Assembly: GCF_028657195.3 (NCBI RefSeq)
Contig: NZ_JANCPR020000042.1
Span: 1 to 64,000, forward strand
Length of the DNA stretch: 64,000 nucleotides
Direction of reading: 5' to 3'
From: Streptomyces iconiensis
Lineage (GTDB): Bacteria > Actinomycetota > Actinomycetes > Streptomycetales > Streptomycetaceae
Shown here: piece after piece, positions 42,821-50,809 of the stretch
Layout: every line of letters begins with the position of its first letter
Numbering within the stretch: the stretch's first letter is position 1
Made by a program: the position numbers and the translations under genes
The notes under the pieces: generated by a model
Database searches by the model: none
What the model saw: the letters and a program-made list of their open reading frames with translations, nothing else
What the model was told of the DNA's origin: nothing

Positions 42821-43591
42821 TCAGTCTCCGGTCATATGGCGCCCGCCGTCCGCGTGCACGATCTGCCCGGTGGTGACGGGCAGCCAGTCGGACAGCAGGG
42901 CGAGGCAGGTGCGGGCGACGGGCCCGGTGTCGTCCGGGTCCCAGCCGAGCGGCGAGCGCGCGTGCCAACCCGCTTCGAACGCGGGCCCGTTGTCGTCGAT
43001 GTGCGCGGCGGCGAGCGTGCGCAGCGGTCCCGCGGCGACGAGGTTGACGCGGACGCGCTCGGGCCCCAGCTCGCGTGCGAGGTAGCGGGCGCAGGCTTCG
43101 AGGCCCGCCTTGGCCACGCCCATCCAGCCGTACCCCGGCCAGGTGCGGCTTCCGTCGAAGCCGAGCCCGACGATCGAGGAGCCCTCCCGCAGCAGCGGGC
43201 GGCAGGCGGTGGCGAGGGCGGTGAGGGAGTAGACGGAGGTGTGCATGGCCGTGGCCACATCGGGCCAGGGCGCGTGCGGGAACCCCTTGTCCAGGCAGCT
43301 GGGCGGCGCGTACGCGATGGCGTGCAGCACGCCGTCGACGCGGTCGGTGTGCTCGCCGAGCCGGTCGGCGAGGGTCGCGAGGTGGTCCTCGTCGGTGACG
43401 TCGAGGTCGACGACGGGCGCCGGCTGCGGCAGTCCCTCGGCCAGCCTGCGTACGAGGCTGGGCCTGCCGTACGCGGTCAGCACGATCTCGGCGCCCTCGC
43501 GCTGCGCGGCGCGGGCGACGGCGTAGGCGATGGAGCGCGGGGTGATGACACCGGTGATGACCAGCCTCTTCCCCTCAAGCAGGCCACTCAT
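42821..43591 (-). CDS. FabI-type enoyl-ACP reductase
   Basis: A 256-residue SDR of the FabI/InhA group. The N-terminal LLEGKRLVITGVITPRSIAYAVARAA has the FabI-specific spaced glycine loop (G-x5-S), then VVDLDVTDED, and the catalytic Tyr154-x6-Lys161 (YGWMGVAK), followed by the N-G-G end HADGGRHMTGD. It saturates the 2,3-double bond of enoyl-ACP, so the cluster's lipid is at least partly saturated. ATG at 43591; the frame continues upstream through the precursor region but that stretch is low-complexity Gln/Arg. Confidence 0.85.
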   Translation of the reverse strand: MSGLLEGKRLVITGVITPRSIAYAVARAAQREGAEIVLTAYGRPSLVRRLAEGLPQPAPVVDLDVTDEDHLATLADRLGEHTDRVDGVLHAIAYAPPSCLDKGFPHAPWPDVATAMHTSVYSLTALATACRPLLREGSSIVGLGFDGSRTWPGYGWMGVAKAGLEACARYLARELGPERVRVNLVAAGPLRTLAAAHIDDNGPAFEAGWHARSPLGWDPDDTGPVARTCLALLSDWLPVTTGQIVHADGGRHMTGD

Positions 43592-43612
43592 CGGCCGTCC
43601 CCCTCTTCTCCG

Positions 43613-43651
43613 GTGAAGCTGTTGCTGTAACTGTTCGTGAAGCTGTTGCTG
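43613..43651 (-). repeat. 15-base direct repeat, 24-base period, before the FabI gene
   Basis: GTGAAGCTGTTGCTG (plus-strand sense) occurs at 43613-43627 and 43637-43651. On the minus strand the frame ending exactly at the fabI start (ATGA overlap) reads SNSFTNSYSNSFT, an 8-residue period, but it has no start codon up to the stop at 43711. It may be an eroded small gene or chance. Confidence 0.45.
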
Positions 43652-43748
43652 GGGCCGCCCTTGGCGCTTTGTGCGGGGCCGCTCGTGCCGCTGTTCGTCG
43701 GGCCGTCCCGTCACGGAGCCGTTCCCCATTGGCCGGTGCCGGGACCGG

Positions 43749-43782
43749 CTGGTGCCCCGCCCGGCATCGGACGGGGCACCAG
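43749..43782 (-). terminator. Hairpin downstream of the precursor peptide gene
   Basis: A perfect 11-base stem CTGGTGCCCCG/CGGGGCACCAG with a 12-base loop begins 10 bases after the precursor stop codon. In lanthipeptide operons such a hairpin lets the precursor be made in excess over downstream genes by partial termination. Confidence 0.7.
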
Positions 43783-43791
43783 CGCGGGGCG

Positions 43792-43878
43792 TCAGCAGCC
43801 GTTGCTGACGGAGCTGACCAGGCGGGTGGTCTCCTCGGCGGGAGCCTCCAGGCCCTGAAGGTCCAGGATCTGCGACAT
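43792..43878 (-). CDS. Class III lanthipeptide precursor peptide, 28 residues
   Basis: A 28-codon gene, too short for usual calling, with a strong Shine-Dalgarno (GGAGAGGAGG) upstream of ATG 43878. The leader begins MSQILDLQGLEAPAEE and contains ILDLQGLE, the class III leader motif recognised by LanKC enzymes. The C-terminus VSSVSNGC has three Ser and one terminal Cys: Ser22 and Ser25 lie in S-x2-S-x2-C spacing with Cys28, as needed for a labionin-type carbacycle. An 8-residue core after Leu20 is my guess. The gene lies between LanKC (80 bases upstream) and a hairpin, in the same operon. Confidence 0.88.
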   Translation of the reverse strand: MSQILDLQGLEAPAEETTRLVSSVSNGC

Positions 43879-43958
43879 AGTGGTTTTCCTCCTCTCCGGT
43901 TTTCCGTAAGAACCCGATCGCACGACGTGCGGCGGGAGTCCGTTGTCCGGGCCGCGGC

Positions 43959-46568
43959 TCATGGGGCGCGGTCCGGGGCCAGGAAGGGCAGGGGCGCCCG
44001 GTTGCCGTCCAGCGCGGCCGACAGGGCGAGCAGGATTCCGGCGCTGCCGGTGGCCAGGTCCATGGAGAGCCTGCGCAGCTGCTCCCCGGGGAAGGCGAGC
44101 TGCCCCCGGTAGGACATGGCGTGCCAGTGCAGTGCGGACAAGTGGTGGCGCAGCGCGGGGTCTTGGGCGTCGTCCCCTCCGGCTCCCGCACCCGTCGCGT
44201 CGTCGCGCCGCAGCCGGGCGAGCGCGGCGATCAGCCCTGCTCTGCCGCTGAACAGGTGCGGTTCCAGGGTGAATTCGACGCTGAGTGCCTGGCGCAGCCT
44301 GCCGAGTGCGGTGCGCAGCCTGGCGTCCTCGCGGTGTGCGAGCGCCTCGGCCGCGACGAGGGCGATGCCGGCGCTCCCCGTCTCCAGGTAGGGCAGCGTC
44401 CTGAAGCCGCCGTCAGCCTGGAGTGTGCCGTCCGGTGCCTCGGTGCACAGGTCGAGGTCGTGGTGCAGTGCGCGGAACGCGCTGTCCAGGTGCGGCGCGT
44501 GGCCCGTGGCCTCGTACAGCCGCAGGAGGAAGAGCGCGGGTCCGCTCCAGCCCCGCAGCAGTCCGGCGCGGCTGCCGTGTCCCCGGGGCGCCCGGATGCC
44601 CGGGGCCTCGCCCGAGGCGACGGCTTCGGTGACGCGGCCGGCCAGCGCTGTGGCCTCGTCGCGGTAGGCGGCGGTACCCGTACGGGCGTGGAAGTGCAGG
44701 AGGTTCAGGCCGATACCGGCCATGCCCCTGGCGAGGCTCGCGTCCCGTAGCGCTCCGGTGGCGGGCCGCGCTGCGTCGATCAGCTCTTCCGCCGCCGCAC
44801 GGTGCCCGAACTCCTCCAGTACGTACGCGACTCCGTGCGCCCCGTCGTAGAAGCCGGCCCGCTCGGGCCGCTCCCGTACGGCGGCCCGCAGCAGCCAGTC
44901 CTCGTGCTCGGGGCTGTGCCCGGCGCCCGTGGTGCGCAGGGCCCAGAGGACACCGGCAGCGCCGTGCGCGAAGGTGAGGCCGTCGGCGGTGAACTGCCGT
45001 ACGTCGCCGGGGAAGAGCCGGTCCTCGCGCTCGGGTGTGGCGGCCAGTTCGATGCCCCGTGCGAGGGAGTCGCGCAGCTCGGGCCAGCCGCTCGCGGCGG
45101 TGACGGTGCGGGGTGTGCGCAGCGGTTCGGGGGTCTGGCGGGACGGGGGTGCGAGCCGTGCGCCCAGCGTTCCTGCGGGCAGCGCGAAGCGTTCCTCGGC
45201 GGTACGGGCCTGCTGTGCGAGCCGGTCGGGGTCCAGCTCGCGCAGGTTGGTGAGCGGGAGGAGCAGCCAGATCCGCAGGGCTTCCAGCGCCTGGAGGTCC
45301 GCCTCGGTGCCGGTGGTGTCCGGTTCGGCGAACCCGGGGTTGCCCAGGCCCTTGCGTGCCGGGGAGTCCGCGTCGTCGGCCAGCTCGAAGTCGACCAGGG
45401 AGACGGTGTCTTCCTCCCCCTCCCCTGCCTCTCCTGCCCCGGAGCCGGAGTGCACCAGGATGTTGCCGGGGTGCAGGTCGCCGAAGGACATGCCGCGGGC
45501 GTGCACACCGGCGACGATGCCGGCGATCTTCTCGACGAGGGCCAGCGCGCGCCGGGCGTAGGCGGCCGTCGCGCTCTCGCCGGGCGCGTGGTGGGTGAGC
45601 GGGTAGTGCGCGGCGAGCCAGGTCTGGAGCGTCTCGCCCGGCATCTTCCGCACGGCGAGGAAGTGGTGCTCCCACACCGTGCGGTACTCGTACAGCTCCG
45701 GTATGCCCGGCAGTCCGGCGAGGCGCTCCAGCGCCCGCCGTTCCCGCTGGAGGCGTGCCACGGCGTCGGCGCCTGTGCCGTCGAGCCCCGCGTGCGGGCG
45801 GGCCTCCTTCAGCACGGTCTCGCGTCCCGCGCTGTCGCGCCCCGCGTAGACGCCGCCGCCGTTGGAGAAGTGCAGGGCACTCTCGATGCGGTACGGGAAG
45901 TCGGCCGCCGAGCTCTCCTCCTCGTGCGCCGCGCGCTGCCGGGCGAGGAAGCCGGGCACCTCGACCCAGTCGGGTACCTCGAAGACGGGCCTGCGCCTGT
46001 CGGGTACGAGGGTGCCGTCGGGGCGTTCGACGGCGTGTACGGGTGTGCCGTCGTCGTCGGGGCACCACCGGGTCCTGAAGCCGCCGTACCGCACGTAGAG
46101 AGGTCCGTCCTCCCAGCGCAGGTCGGTGAGGATGTAGGGGCCCTCTTCGCCCTTGAGCCGCTGGCCGAGCGCGGTCAGGGTCTCGTGCAGCCGGTCGGGT
46201 TCGGGGTAGAGCGTGACGAGCTTGCCGCTGGAGGAGCGGGGCGCGTACTTGAGGCTGTGGGCCGTCAGTACGTCGGTTCCGCGCAGGAACTTGAACGGGA
46301 CGCGGTGCCGTACGCAGTACTCCCAGGCCGTCCCGACGAGCCGGCGTGCGTTGGCGGGGGTGCCGGATATGTGGATCTTCCAGCCCTGGTCCGCCATGCG
46401 GTGGTCCTCGGGCACGTGCACGATCCATACGTCGTTCTCGCGGCGGCGCCAGCCCTCGGCGGCCTCGGCGCGGGTCTGCGCGAACTCGCTCGCGCTGTCC
46501 CCGGCGGGCAGGTCGTAGAAGACGGGGTCGGCGTGGCAGTAGGGCTCGGCGGGTGGTCTCTCGCTCAT
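43959..46568 (-). CDS. Class III lanthionine synthetase LanKC
   Basis: An 869-residue three-domain enzyme: N-terminal lyase-like domain (1-225; HISGTPANARRL), Ser/Thr kinase domain (230-400; glycine-rich GGGVYAGRD at 237-245, Lys254, GDLHPGN at 363-369, DFE at 393-395) and a LanC-like cyclase (about 500-869; GSAGIALVAAEAL, FSGRAGLIAALARL). The kinase phosphorylates Ser, the lyase forms dehydroalanine and the cyclase closes thioether/carbacycles. The zinc-binding Cys-His cluster of LanC is absent, as in class III enzymes. ATG at 46568 overlaps the upstream KS stop (ATGA). Substrate: the 28-residue precursor downstream. Confidence 0.93.
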   Translation of the reverse strand: MSERPPAEPYCHADPVFYDLPAGDSASEFAQTRAEAAEGWRRRENDVWIVHVPEDHRMADQGWKIHISGTPANARRLVGTAWEYCVRHRVPFKFLRGTDVLTAHSLKYAPRSSSGKLVTLYPEPDRLHETLTALGQRLKGEEGPYILTDLRWEDGPLYVRYGGFRTRWCPDDDGTPVHAVERPDGTLVPDRRRPVFEVPDWVEVPGFLARQRAAHEEESSAADFPYRIESALHFSNGGGVYAGRDSAGRETVLKEARPHAGLDGTGADAVARLQRERRALERLAGLPGIPELYEYRTVWEHHFLAVRKMPGETLQTWLAAHYPLTHHAPGESATAAYARRALALVEKIAGIVAGVHARGMSFGDLHPGNILVHSGSGAGEAGEGEEDTVSLVDFELADDADSPARKGLGNPGFAEPDTTGTEADLQALEALRIWLLLPLTNLRELDPDRLAQQARTAEERFALPAGTLGARLAPPSRQTPEPLRTPRTVTAASGWPELRDSLARGIELAATPEREDRLFPGDVRQFTADGLTFAHGAAGVLWALRTTGAGHSPEHEDWLLRAAVRERPERAGFYDGAHGVAYVLEEFGHRAAAEELIDAARPATGALRDASLARGMAGIGLNLLHFHARTGTAAYRDEATALAGRVTEAVASGEAPGIRAPRGHGSRAGLLRGWSGPALFLLRLYEATGHAPHLDSAFRALHHDLDLCTEAPDGTLQADGGFRTLPYLETGSAGIALVAAEALAHREDARLRTALGRLRQALSVEFTLEPHLFSGRAGLIAALARLRRDDATGAGAGGDDAQDPALRHHLSALHWHAMSYRGQLAFPGEQLRRLSMDLATGSAGILLALSAALDGNRAPLPFLAPDRAP

Positions 46569-47860
46569 CGCCGCACCTCCGTTCCCGTACCGGCGCCGGC
46601 AGCGTCCGTACCGGTGGCGGCGTCGGCAGCCCGGATGACCAGTACGGCGTTGTGCCCGCCGAAGCCGAAGGAGTTGCTGAGCACCGTGCGGGTGGAGCGG
46701 TGGCGCGCGGTGTGCGGGACGAAGTCCAGGCCGGTGTCCTCGGGTTCGTCGCAGTTGACGGTCGGCGGGAGGATTCCCGTGCGGATGGCCTGGATGGAGG
46801 CGATGGCCTCCACGGCGCCCGCGGCGCCGATCATGTGGCCGGTCATCGACTTGAGGGAGCTGATGGGCACGCGGGGTGCCAGGTCGCCGAAGACGGTGCG
46901 GATGGCGCGGCTCTCCACGGCATCGTTGAGCCGGGTGCTCGTACCGTGTGCGCAGATGTAGTCGACGTCCGCGGGTGTGATCCCCGCGTCGGCCAGCGCG
47001 CCCGCCATCGCCTCGCGGGCGCCGAGCCCTTCGGGGTGCGGCTGCGTGGCGTGGAACGCGTCGGTCGTCGCCCCGTATCCGGCGATCTCGGCGAGCGGGA
47101 CGGCACCGCGCCTGCGGGCGTGTCCGGCGGATTCGAGGACCACGACGCCGGCGCCCGAGGCGATGACGAAGCCGTCCCTGTCCTTGTCGAACGGGCGGGA
47201 CGAGGCAGGCCCCTCCTGGCGGGAGAGAGCCCCGGCGTTGGCGGCTGCCGCGACATCGACCGGGTTGACCGCGTCGTCGGCGCCGCCCGCGATGACGACA
47301 TCGGCGTATCCGTGCCGGATCAGCCGCATGCCGTCGCCGATACAGGTCGAACCCGTGGCGCAGGCGGTGGCGACACCGGCCGACAGGCCGCGGGTGCCGA
47401 ACCGGGTGGCGATCTCGGTGGAGGAGCTGTCGAGCCCGCCGCCGGAGGCGAGGTACGGGGTCATGCCGCGCACCCCGTGGTCGCGCAGGTCCAGGACCGC
47501 CTGGTGGGTGAACTGCCCGGCGCCGTAGCCGGATCCGACCAGCACCGCCGTACGCGGCGCCAGTTCCTCATCCACCTTGAGCCCCGCCTGGTCGACCGCC
47601 TGCTGCGCCGCCGCGATGGCGAACTGGGCGTGCCTGTCGATCCTGCGGGCGAACTTGTTGGGCATGTAGGCCCGCGCGTCGAACTCCTTGATCTCGCCGG
47701 CGAACCTGACGGGCAGCGCGTCGGTGCCGAACCGCGAGATGCGGTCGATGCCGCTGCGGCCCGCTGTGGCCGCCGCCCAGAAGTCGGTGACACCGGAGCC
47801 GAGCGGAGAGATCAGCCCGCAGCCGGTGACCACCACGCGGGGGCCGTTGGCGTTCTGCAT
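46565..47860 (-). CDS. FabF-like beta-ketoacyl-ACP synthase II (cluster KS 2)
   Basis: A 431-residue ketosynthase with the complete FabF signature: RVVVTGCGLISPLG, TACATGSTC (Cys167), HGTSTRLND (catalytic His), SLKSMTGHMIGAAG (Lys and His) and SFGFGGHNAVL. It elongates ACP-bound acyl chains and is the probable main elongating enzyme of the lipid arm. ATG at 47860 has GGAGGAACG upstream; the longer frame to 47932 has no Shine-Dalgarno. First gene of the leftward operon that encodes LanKC, precursor, FabI-type reductase and amidinohydrolase. Confidence 0.92.
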   Translation of the reverse strand: MQNANGPRVVVTGCGLISPLGSGVTDFWAAATAGRSGIDRISRFGTDALPVRFAGEIKEFDARAYMPNKFARRIDRHAQFAIAAAQQAVDQAGLKVDEELAPRTAVLVGSGYGAGQFTHQAVLDLRDHGVRGMTPYLASGGGLDSSSTEIATRFGTRGLSAGVATACATGSTCIGDGMRLIRHGYADVVIAGGADDAVNPVDVAAAANAGALSRQEGPASSRPFDKDRDGFVIASGAGVVVLESAGHARRRGAVPLAEIAGYGATTDAFHATQPHPEGLGAREAMAGALADAGITPADVDYICAHGTSTRLNDAVESRAIRTVFGDLAPRVPISSLKSMTGHMIGAAGAVEAIASIQAIRTGILPPTVNCDEPEDTGLDFVPHTARHRSTRTVLSNSFGFGGHNAVLVIRAADAATGTDAAGAGTGTEVRR

Positions 47861-47903
47861 GACGTTCCTCCTGTTCTCAGCTCCGTCGGCGGGGACAACC
47901 AGA

Positions 47904-47942
47904 GCCTGACACGGTCGCAACATCATAGTCAAGAAACTTGAC
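47904..47942 (-). promoter_or_regulatory. Promoter of the KS-LanKC-precursor operon with palindrome GTCAAG-AAA-CTTGAC (box C)
   Basis: A perfect 6-base inverted repeat with a 3-base spacer lies at 47928-47942. On the minus strand its inner arm forms TTGACT, and CAGGCT follows after 18 bases, matching the -35/-10 of a vegetative promoter. The transcript would start near 47898 with a ~40-base leader. The palindrome is well placed as an operator for both this operon and the divergent one at 48065. Confidence 0.55.
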
Positions 47943-48008
47943 CCGACATCTTTCGACCAACCGCTGCCGCCCTCCCCATCTTAGATTGACGAACCGGCAA
48001 TAGTGCGG

Positions 48009-48038
48009 TTGAGTCAGTGTCATGAACAGTCATATAGA
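48009..48038 (+). promoter_or_regulatory. Promoter candidate for the diiron-ACP-P450 operon
   Basis: TTGAGT (48009-48014), an 18-base spacer and TATAGA (48033-48038) precede the diiron gene by 27 bases. GGAG follows before the ATG at 48065. Confidence 0.4.
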
Positions 48039-48064
48039 CCCCGTGCTGGTAATGGAGCATTGAC

Positions 48065-49057
48065 ATGGGTCGTTGGAGTACCTTGCTGCTCGATGACGCG
48101 TCGCTGAGCGAGATGCCCCGGCTCCCGGTGGCGGACGTACTGCGCCACGCGGACCTCGTCACCGAGCAGAAGCCGCACCCCAAGGCGCTCTACGAGCGCT
48201 GGGAGGACCAGCAGTGGTCGGCCCAGGCCATCGAACTGGGCCCCGACCGCGAAGACTTCGAGCGCCGGCTGCCCACAGACGCCCGCAAGCTCGTGGAAGA
48301 GGCCATCGCCACCTTCATCATCGGCGAGTACACCGGGCTCGACCTGCTCGCGCCCATCCTCACCGGCGCACCCGACGAAGAGGGCCACCTCTACCTCGGC
48401 ACCCAGGTCGCCGACGAGACCCGCCACACCCGCCTGATGCTGCGCCTGGGCGAGGAACTGCTCGGCCTGGACCCCGACCCGCAGCGCATGCTGGTCCAGG
48501 CGTGGAACATGGTGACCCCGCCGCACCGCGACCTCAGCAGGCTGGAGACCGAGGTCATCCGCGACCTCCAGGAACACCCCTCCGACTACCGCCGCTGGCT
48601 GCGCGCCGTCGCCCTCTTCCACCTCATCACCGAGGGCGTCCTCGCACTCGTCGGCCAGCGCGCCATCATCAACGCGCTCTACGACATCCCGCTGCTCTCC
48701 GGCGTCAAGGCCGGCTTCACCGCCATGTGCAGGGACGAGTCACGCCACGTCAGCTACGGCCTGCACGCGCTGCGCCAGGGCGTGGCCGAGGGATACGGCG
48801 ACGACATCCGCGACATCGTCGAACAGGCGGGCCCCATCGCCCTGCGCATCGGCGAAGGCGGCGGCACCGCCGAAGGACCCCGCGGACTGTCCCTGCACGA
48901 CCTCAGCATCGCCAGCCTGCACCGCCAGCTGCGCCAGGTCGGCATCGAGCGCAGCTTCGGCGACCACGTCGTCGGCCTCGCCACCAAGAACGCGCCCGCC
49001 GGCACCCCGGCACACACCACCGAAGACAACGGAACCGAGAGGAACACACACTCATGA
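48065..49057 (+). CDS. Ferritin-like diiron oxygenase/desaturase (R2-like)
   Basis: A 330-residue helical-bundle protein with a full diiron carboxylate set: E88 (FIIGEYTGLD), E118-x2-H121 (DETRH), E190 (HLITEG) and E225-x2-H228 (RDESRH). This is the layout of ribonucleotide-reductase R2 and acyl-ACP desaturase-like oxidases. R2 proteins also carry a radical Tyr, not obvious here. In a lipid cluster it is more likely an acyl-ACP desaturase or hydroxylase than an RNR subunit. No RNR large subunit is nearby. The Thr/Asn-rich C-terminus is flexible. It overlaps the ACP gene by ATGA. Confidence 0.8.
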   Translation: MGRWSTLLLDDASLSEMPRLPVADVLRHADLVTEQKPHPKALYERWEDQQWSAQAIELGPDREDFERRLPTDARKLVEEAIATFIIGEYTGLDLLAPILTGAPDEEGHLYLGTQVADETRHTRLMLRLGEELLGLDPDPQRMLVQAWNMVTPPHRDLSRLETEVIRDLQEHPSDYRRWLRAVALFHLITEGVLALVGQRAIINALYDIPLLSGVKAGFTAMCRDESRHVSYGLHALRQGVAEGYGDDIRDIVEQAGPIALRIGEGGGTAEGPRGLSLHDLSIASLHRQLRQVGIERSFGDHVVGLATKNAPAGTPAHTTEDNGTERNTHS

Positions 49058-49302
49058 CACGGGAATCGATCGTCTCCTCGCTCGCCGACATCCTCAACGA
49101 GGTCGCCGACGTCGAACCCTCCGACGTGGCCTACGAGAAGACACTCGCCGAACTCGACGTCGACTCACTCGCGATGATCGAGATCATCGTCTCCATCGAG
49201 AAGGTCTTCTCGATCAGCCTGCCCGACGACGAGCTGAAGAGCCTGCGCACCGTCGGCGACATCGTGGACAAGGTCGAGAGCCAACTGGGCGCCGCGGCGT
49301 GA
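49054..49302 (+). CDS. Acyl carrier protein
   Basis: An 82-residue four-helix ACP. The phosphopantetheine Ser is in LDVDSLAMIEI (Ser37 approx.), with the acidic helix II typical of type II fatty-acid/polyketide carriers, and DDELKSLRTVGDIVDKVE forming helices III-IV. It is the only discrete carrier in the cluster. It sits between the diiron oxygenase and the P450, which suggests that both act on ACP-bound substrates. Its start overlaps the diiron stop (ATGA) and its stop overlaps the P450 start (GTGA). Confidence 0.93.
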   Translation: MTRESIVSSLADILNEVADVEPSDVAYEKTLAELDVDSLAMIEIIVSIEKVFSISLPDDELKSLRTVGDIVDKVESQLGAAA

Positions 49303-50543
49303 CGGCCACGGCCGCCGAGCTGCGCAGGGCCGTACTCACCCTGTTCGACCCGCGCGGCTGCCCCGACCCGTACCCGCTCTACGCGCTGCTGCGGGACGAG
49401 GCACCCGTCTACCGCACCCCCGAAGGCACCGTCATCGTCAGCCGGTTCACCGAGTGCGACAGGGTGCTGCGCGACTCCACCTTCCGCGTCGAGGACGAGG
49501 ACTTCGTCGCCCGTACGCTCCCGGAGCGCAAGGACAACATCACCGTCGTCTCCCTCATGGGCGAGATGGTCAACAAGAACTCGCCGCACCACGAACGGCT
49601 GCGCAGGCTGGTCAGCAAGGCGTTCACACCCCGCCGTGTCGCCGGGCTCAGGCCCGCCGTCGAACGCCTCGTCGACCAGCTCCTCGACGGCATGCAGGCC
49701 GAGGCAGCCGAGGGACCCGTCGACCTGATGTCCCGCTTCGCGCTGCCGCTCCCGGTGACCGTCATCGGCGAACTGCTCGGCATCCCCGAGAACGAACGCG
49801 CCTGGTTCGGCCCCCGGGTCGAGACGGTGACGGCCGCCATCGAACGCGACCTGTCAGAGCCGTACCTCGCCGCGAGCGACACCGCCATGCGGGAACTGTG
49901 GGACAGGCTGGGCAAGCTGGCGGCCGACCGCCGCGCGGCACCGCGCGACGACATGCTCAGCACGCTCATCAAGGCACGCGACGAGGACGGGGACCGGCTC
50001 AGCGAACGCGAACTGCTCGCCAACCTCGTCCTGTTGTACTCCGCCGGATACGAGACGACGAGCAACCTGATCGGCAACGGACTCGTCGCGCTCCTGGAAC
50101 GGCCCGAGCTGCTGGCGCGGCTGCGGGCCGAACCGGACGGCATCGACGCGTGGATCGAGGAGATGCTGCGCTTCGACCCGCCCGTCCAGATCGCCTCACG
50201 CTGGGCCGGAACCGACACCGAACTGGGCGGCGAGCCCGTCGGCGAGGGCACCTATGTGATCGCGCTGCTCGCCAGCGGGAACCGCGACCCCAGGCGGTTC
50301 GACGACCCGGAGAGCTTCGTACCCGGCAGGTCCGAGGGCTCCTCGCTGACGTTCGGCGCCGGGGCGCACTTCTGCCTCGGCGCCGCGCTGGCCCGGATGG
50401 AGGCGCAGATCGCCTTCCCCCGGCTCCTGGAACGGTTCGAGGACATCGTCCACGCGAACGGGCCCGCCCAGCCCCGCAGTTGGCTCACCGCGCTGCGCGG
50501 ATACCCGGAGCTGCCGCTGAAACTGGTACCGCGCGGCACGTGA
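49299..50543 (+). CDS. Cytochrome P450 (CYP107-like)
   Basis: A 414-residue bacterial P450. Landmarks: I-helix AGYETTSNL (acid-alcohol pair E-T), K-helix EEMLRFDPP (ExxR), and the heme-thiolate loop FGAGAHFCLGAALAR (axial Cys). Its position directly after the ACP suggests hydroxylation or other oxidation of the acyl chain, but a peptide substrate is possible. No ferredoxin gene is adjacent, so it uses shared redox partners. GTG at 49299 overlaps the ACP stop. Confidence 0.92.
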   Translation: MTATAAELRRAVLTLFDPRGCPDPYPLYALLRDEAPVYRTPEGTVIVSRFTECDRVLRDSTFRVEDEDFVARTLPERKDNITVVSLMGEMVNKNSPHHERLRRLVSKAFTPRRVAGLRPAVERLVDQLLDGMQAEAAEGPVDLMSRFALPLPVTVIGELLGIPENERAWFGPRVETVTAAIERDLSEPYLAASDTAMRELWDRLGKLAADRRAAPRDDMLSTLIKARDEDGDRLSERELLANLVLLYSAGYETTSNLIGNGLVALLERPELLARLRAEPDGIDAWIEEMLRFDPPVQIASRWAGTDTELGGEPVGEGTYVIALLASGNRDPRRFDDPESFVPGRSEGSSLTFGAGAHFCLGAALARMEAQIAFPRLLERFEDIVHANGPAQPRSWLTALRGYPELPLKLVPRGT

Positions 50544-50739
50544 GGCGCGAGCACCACACGGACGCGCGCTCCTGTGCGAGCGGGCACCACGCGGGGCCCT
50601 GTCACGCGGGGTCCTGTGGCGAGCGGGCACCACGACAGGAGGGCCGGGACACGGGATGGCCACGACTCCCGCACCCGGCCCTCCGCCATGCGCGGGCCCA
50701 CCTCACGCGTGACGCGCCGCACGCCGTGCCGGGCGGGAT

Positions 50740-50792
50740 GGGGCGGGGGCTGGGCCGGGACCCCGCCGGCTCCCCGCCCCAGCCCCCGCCCC
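50740..50792. terminator. Bidirectional terminator between P450 and acyl-AMP ligase
   Basis: A perfect 15-base inverted repeat (arms 50740-50754 and 50778-50792) between convergent genes. Upstream, 50544-50690 has loose GCGAGCGGGCACCACG direct repeats and no gene. Confidence 0.8.
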
Positions 50793-50809
50793 TCAACCGG
50801 GGCCCGGCC

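Noticed and set aside
43592..44191. An N-terminal extension of the FabI-type protein across the precursor gene
   Set aside because: The extension is low complexity (Gln/His/Arg-rich), crosses two hairpins and the precursor, and FabI proteins begin at the chosen ATG.
48065..49057. Housekeeping ribonucleotide reductase small subunit
   Set aside because: The iron ligands fit, but the gene is coupled to ACP and P450 and there is no large-subunit gene nearby.
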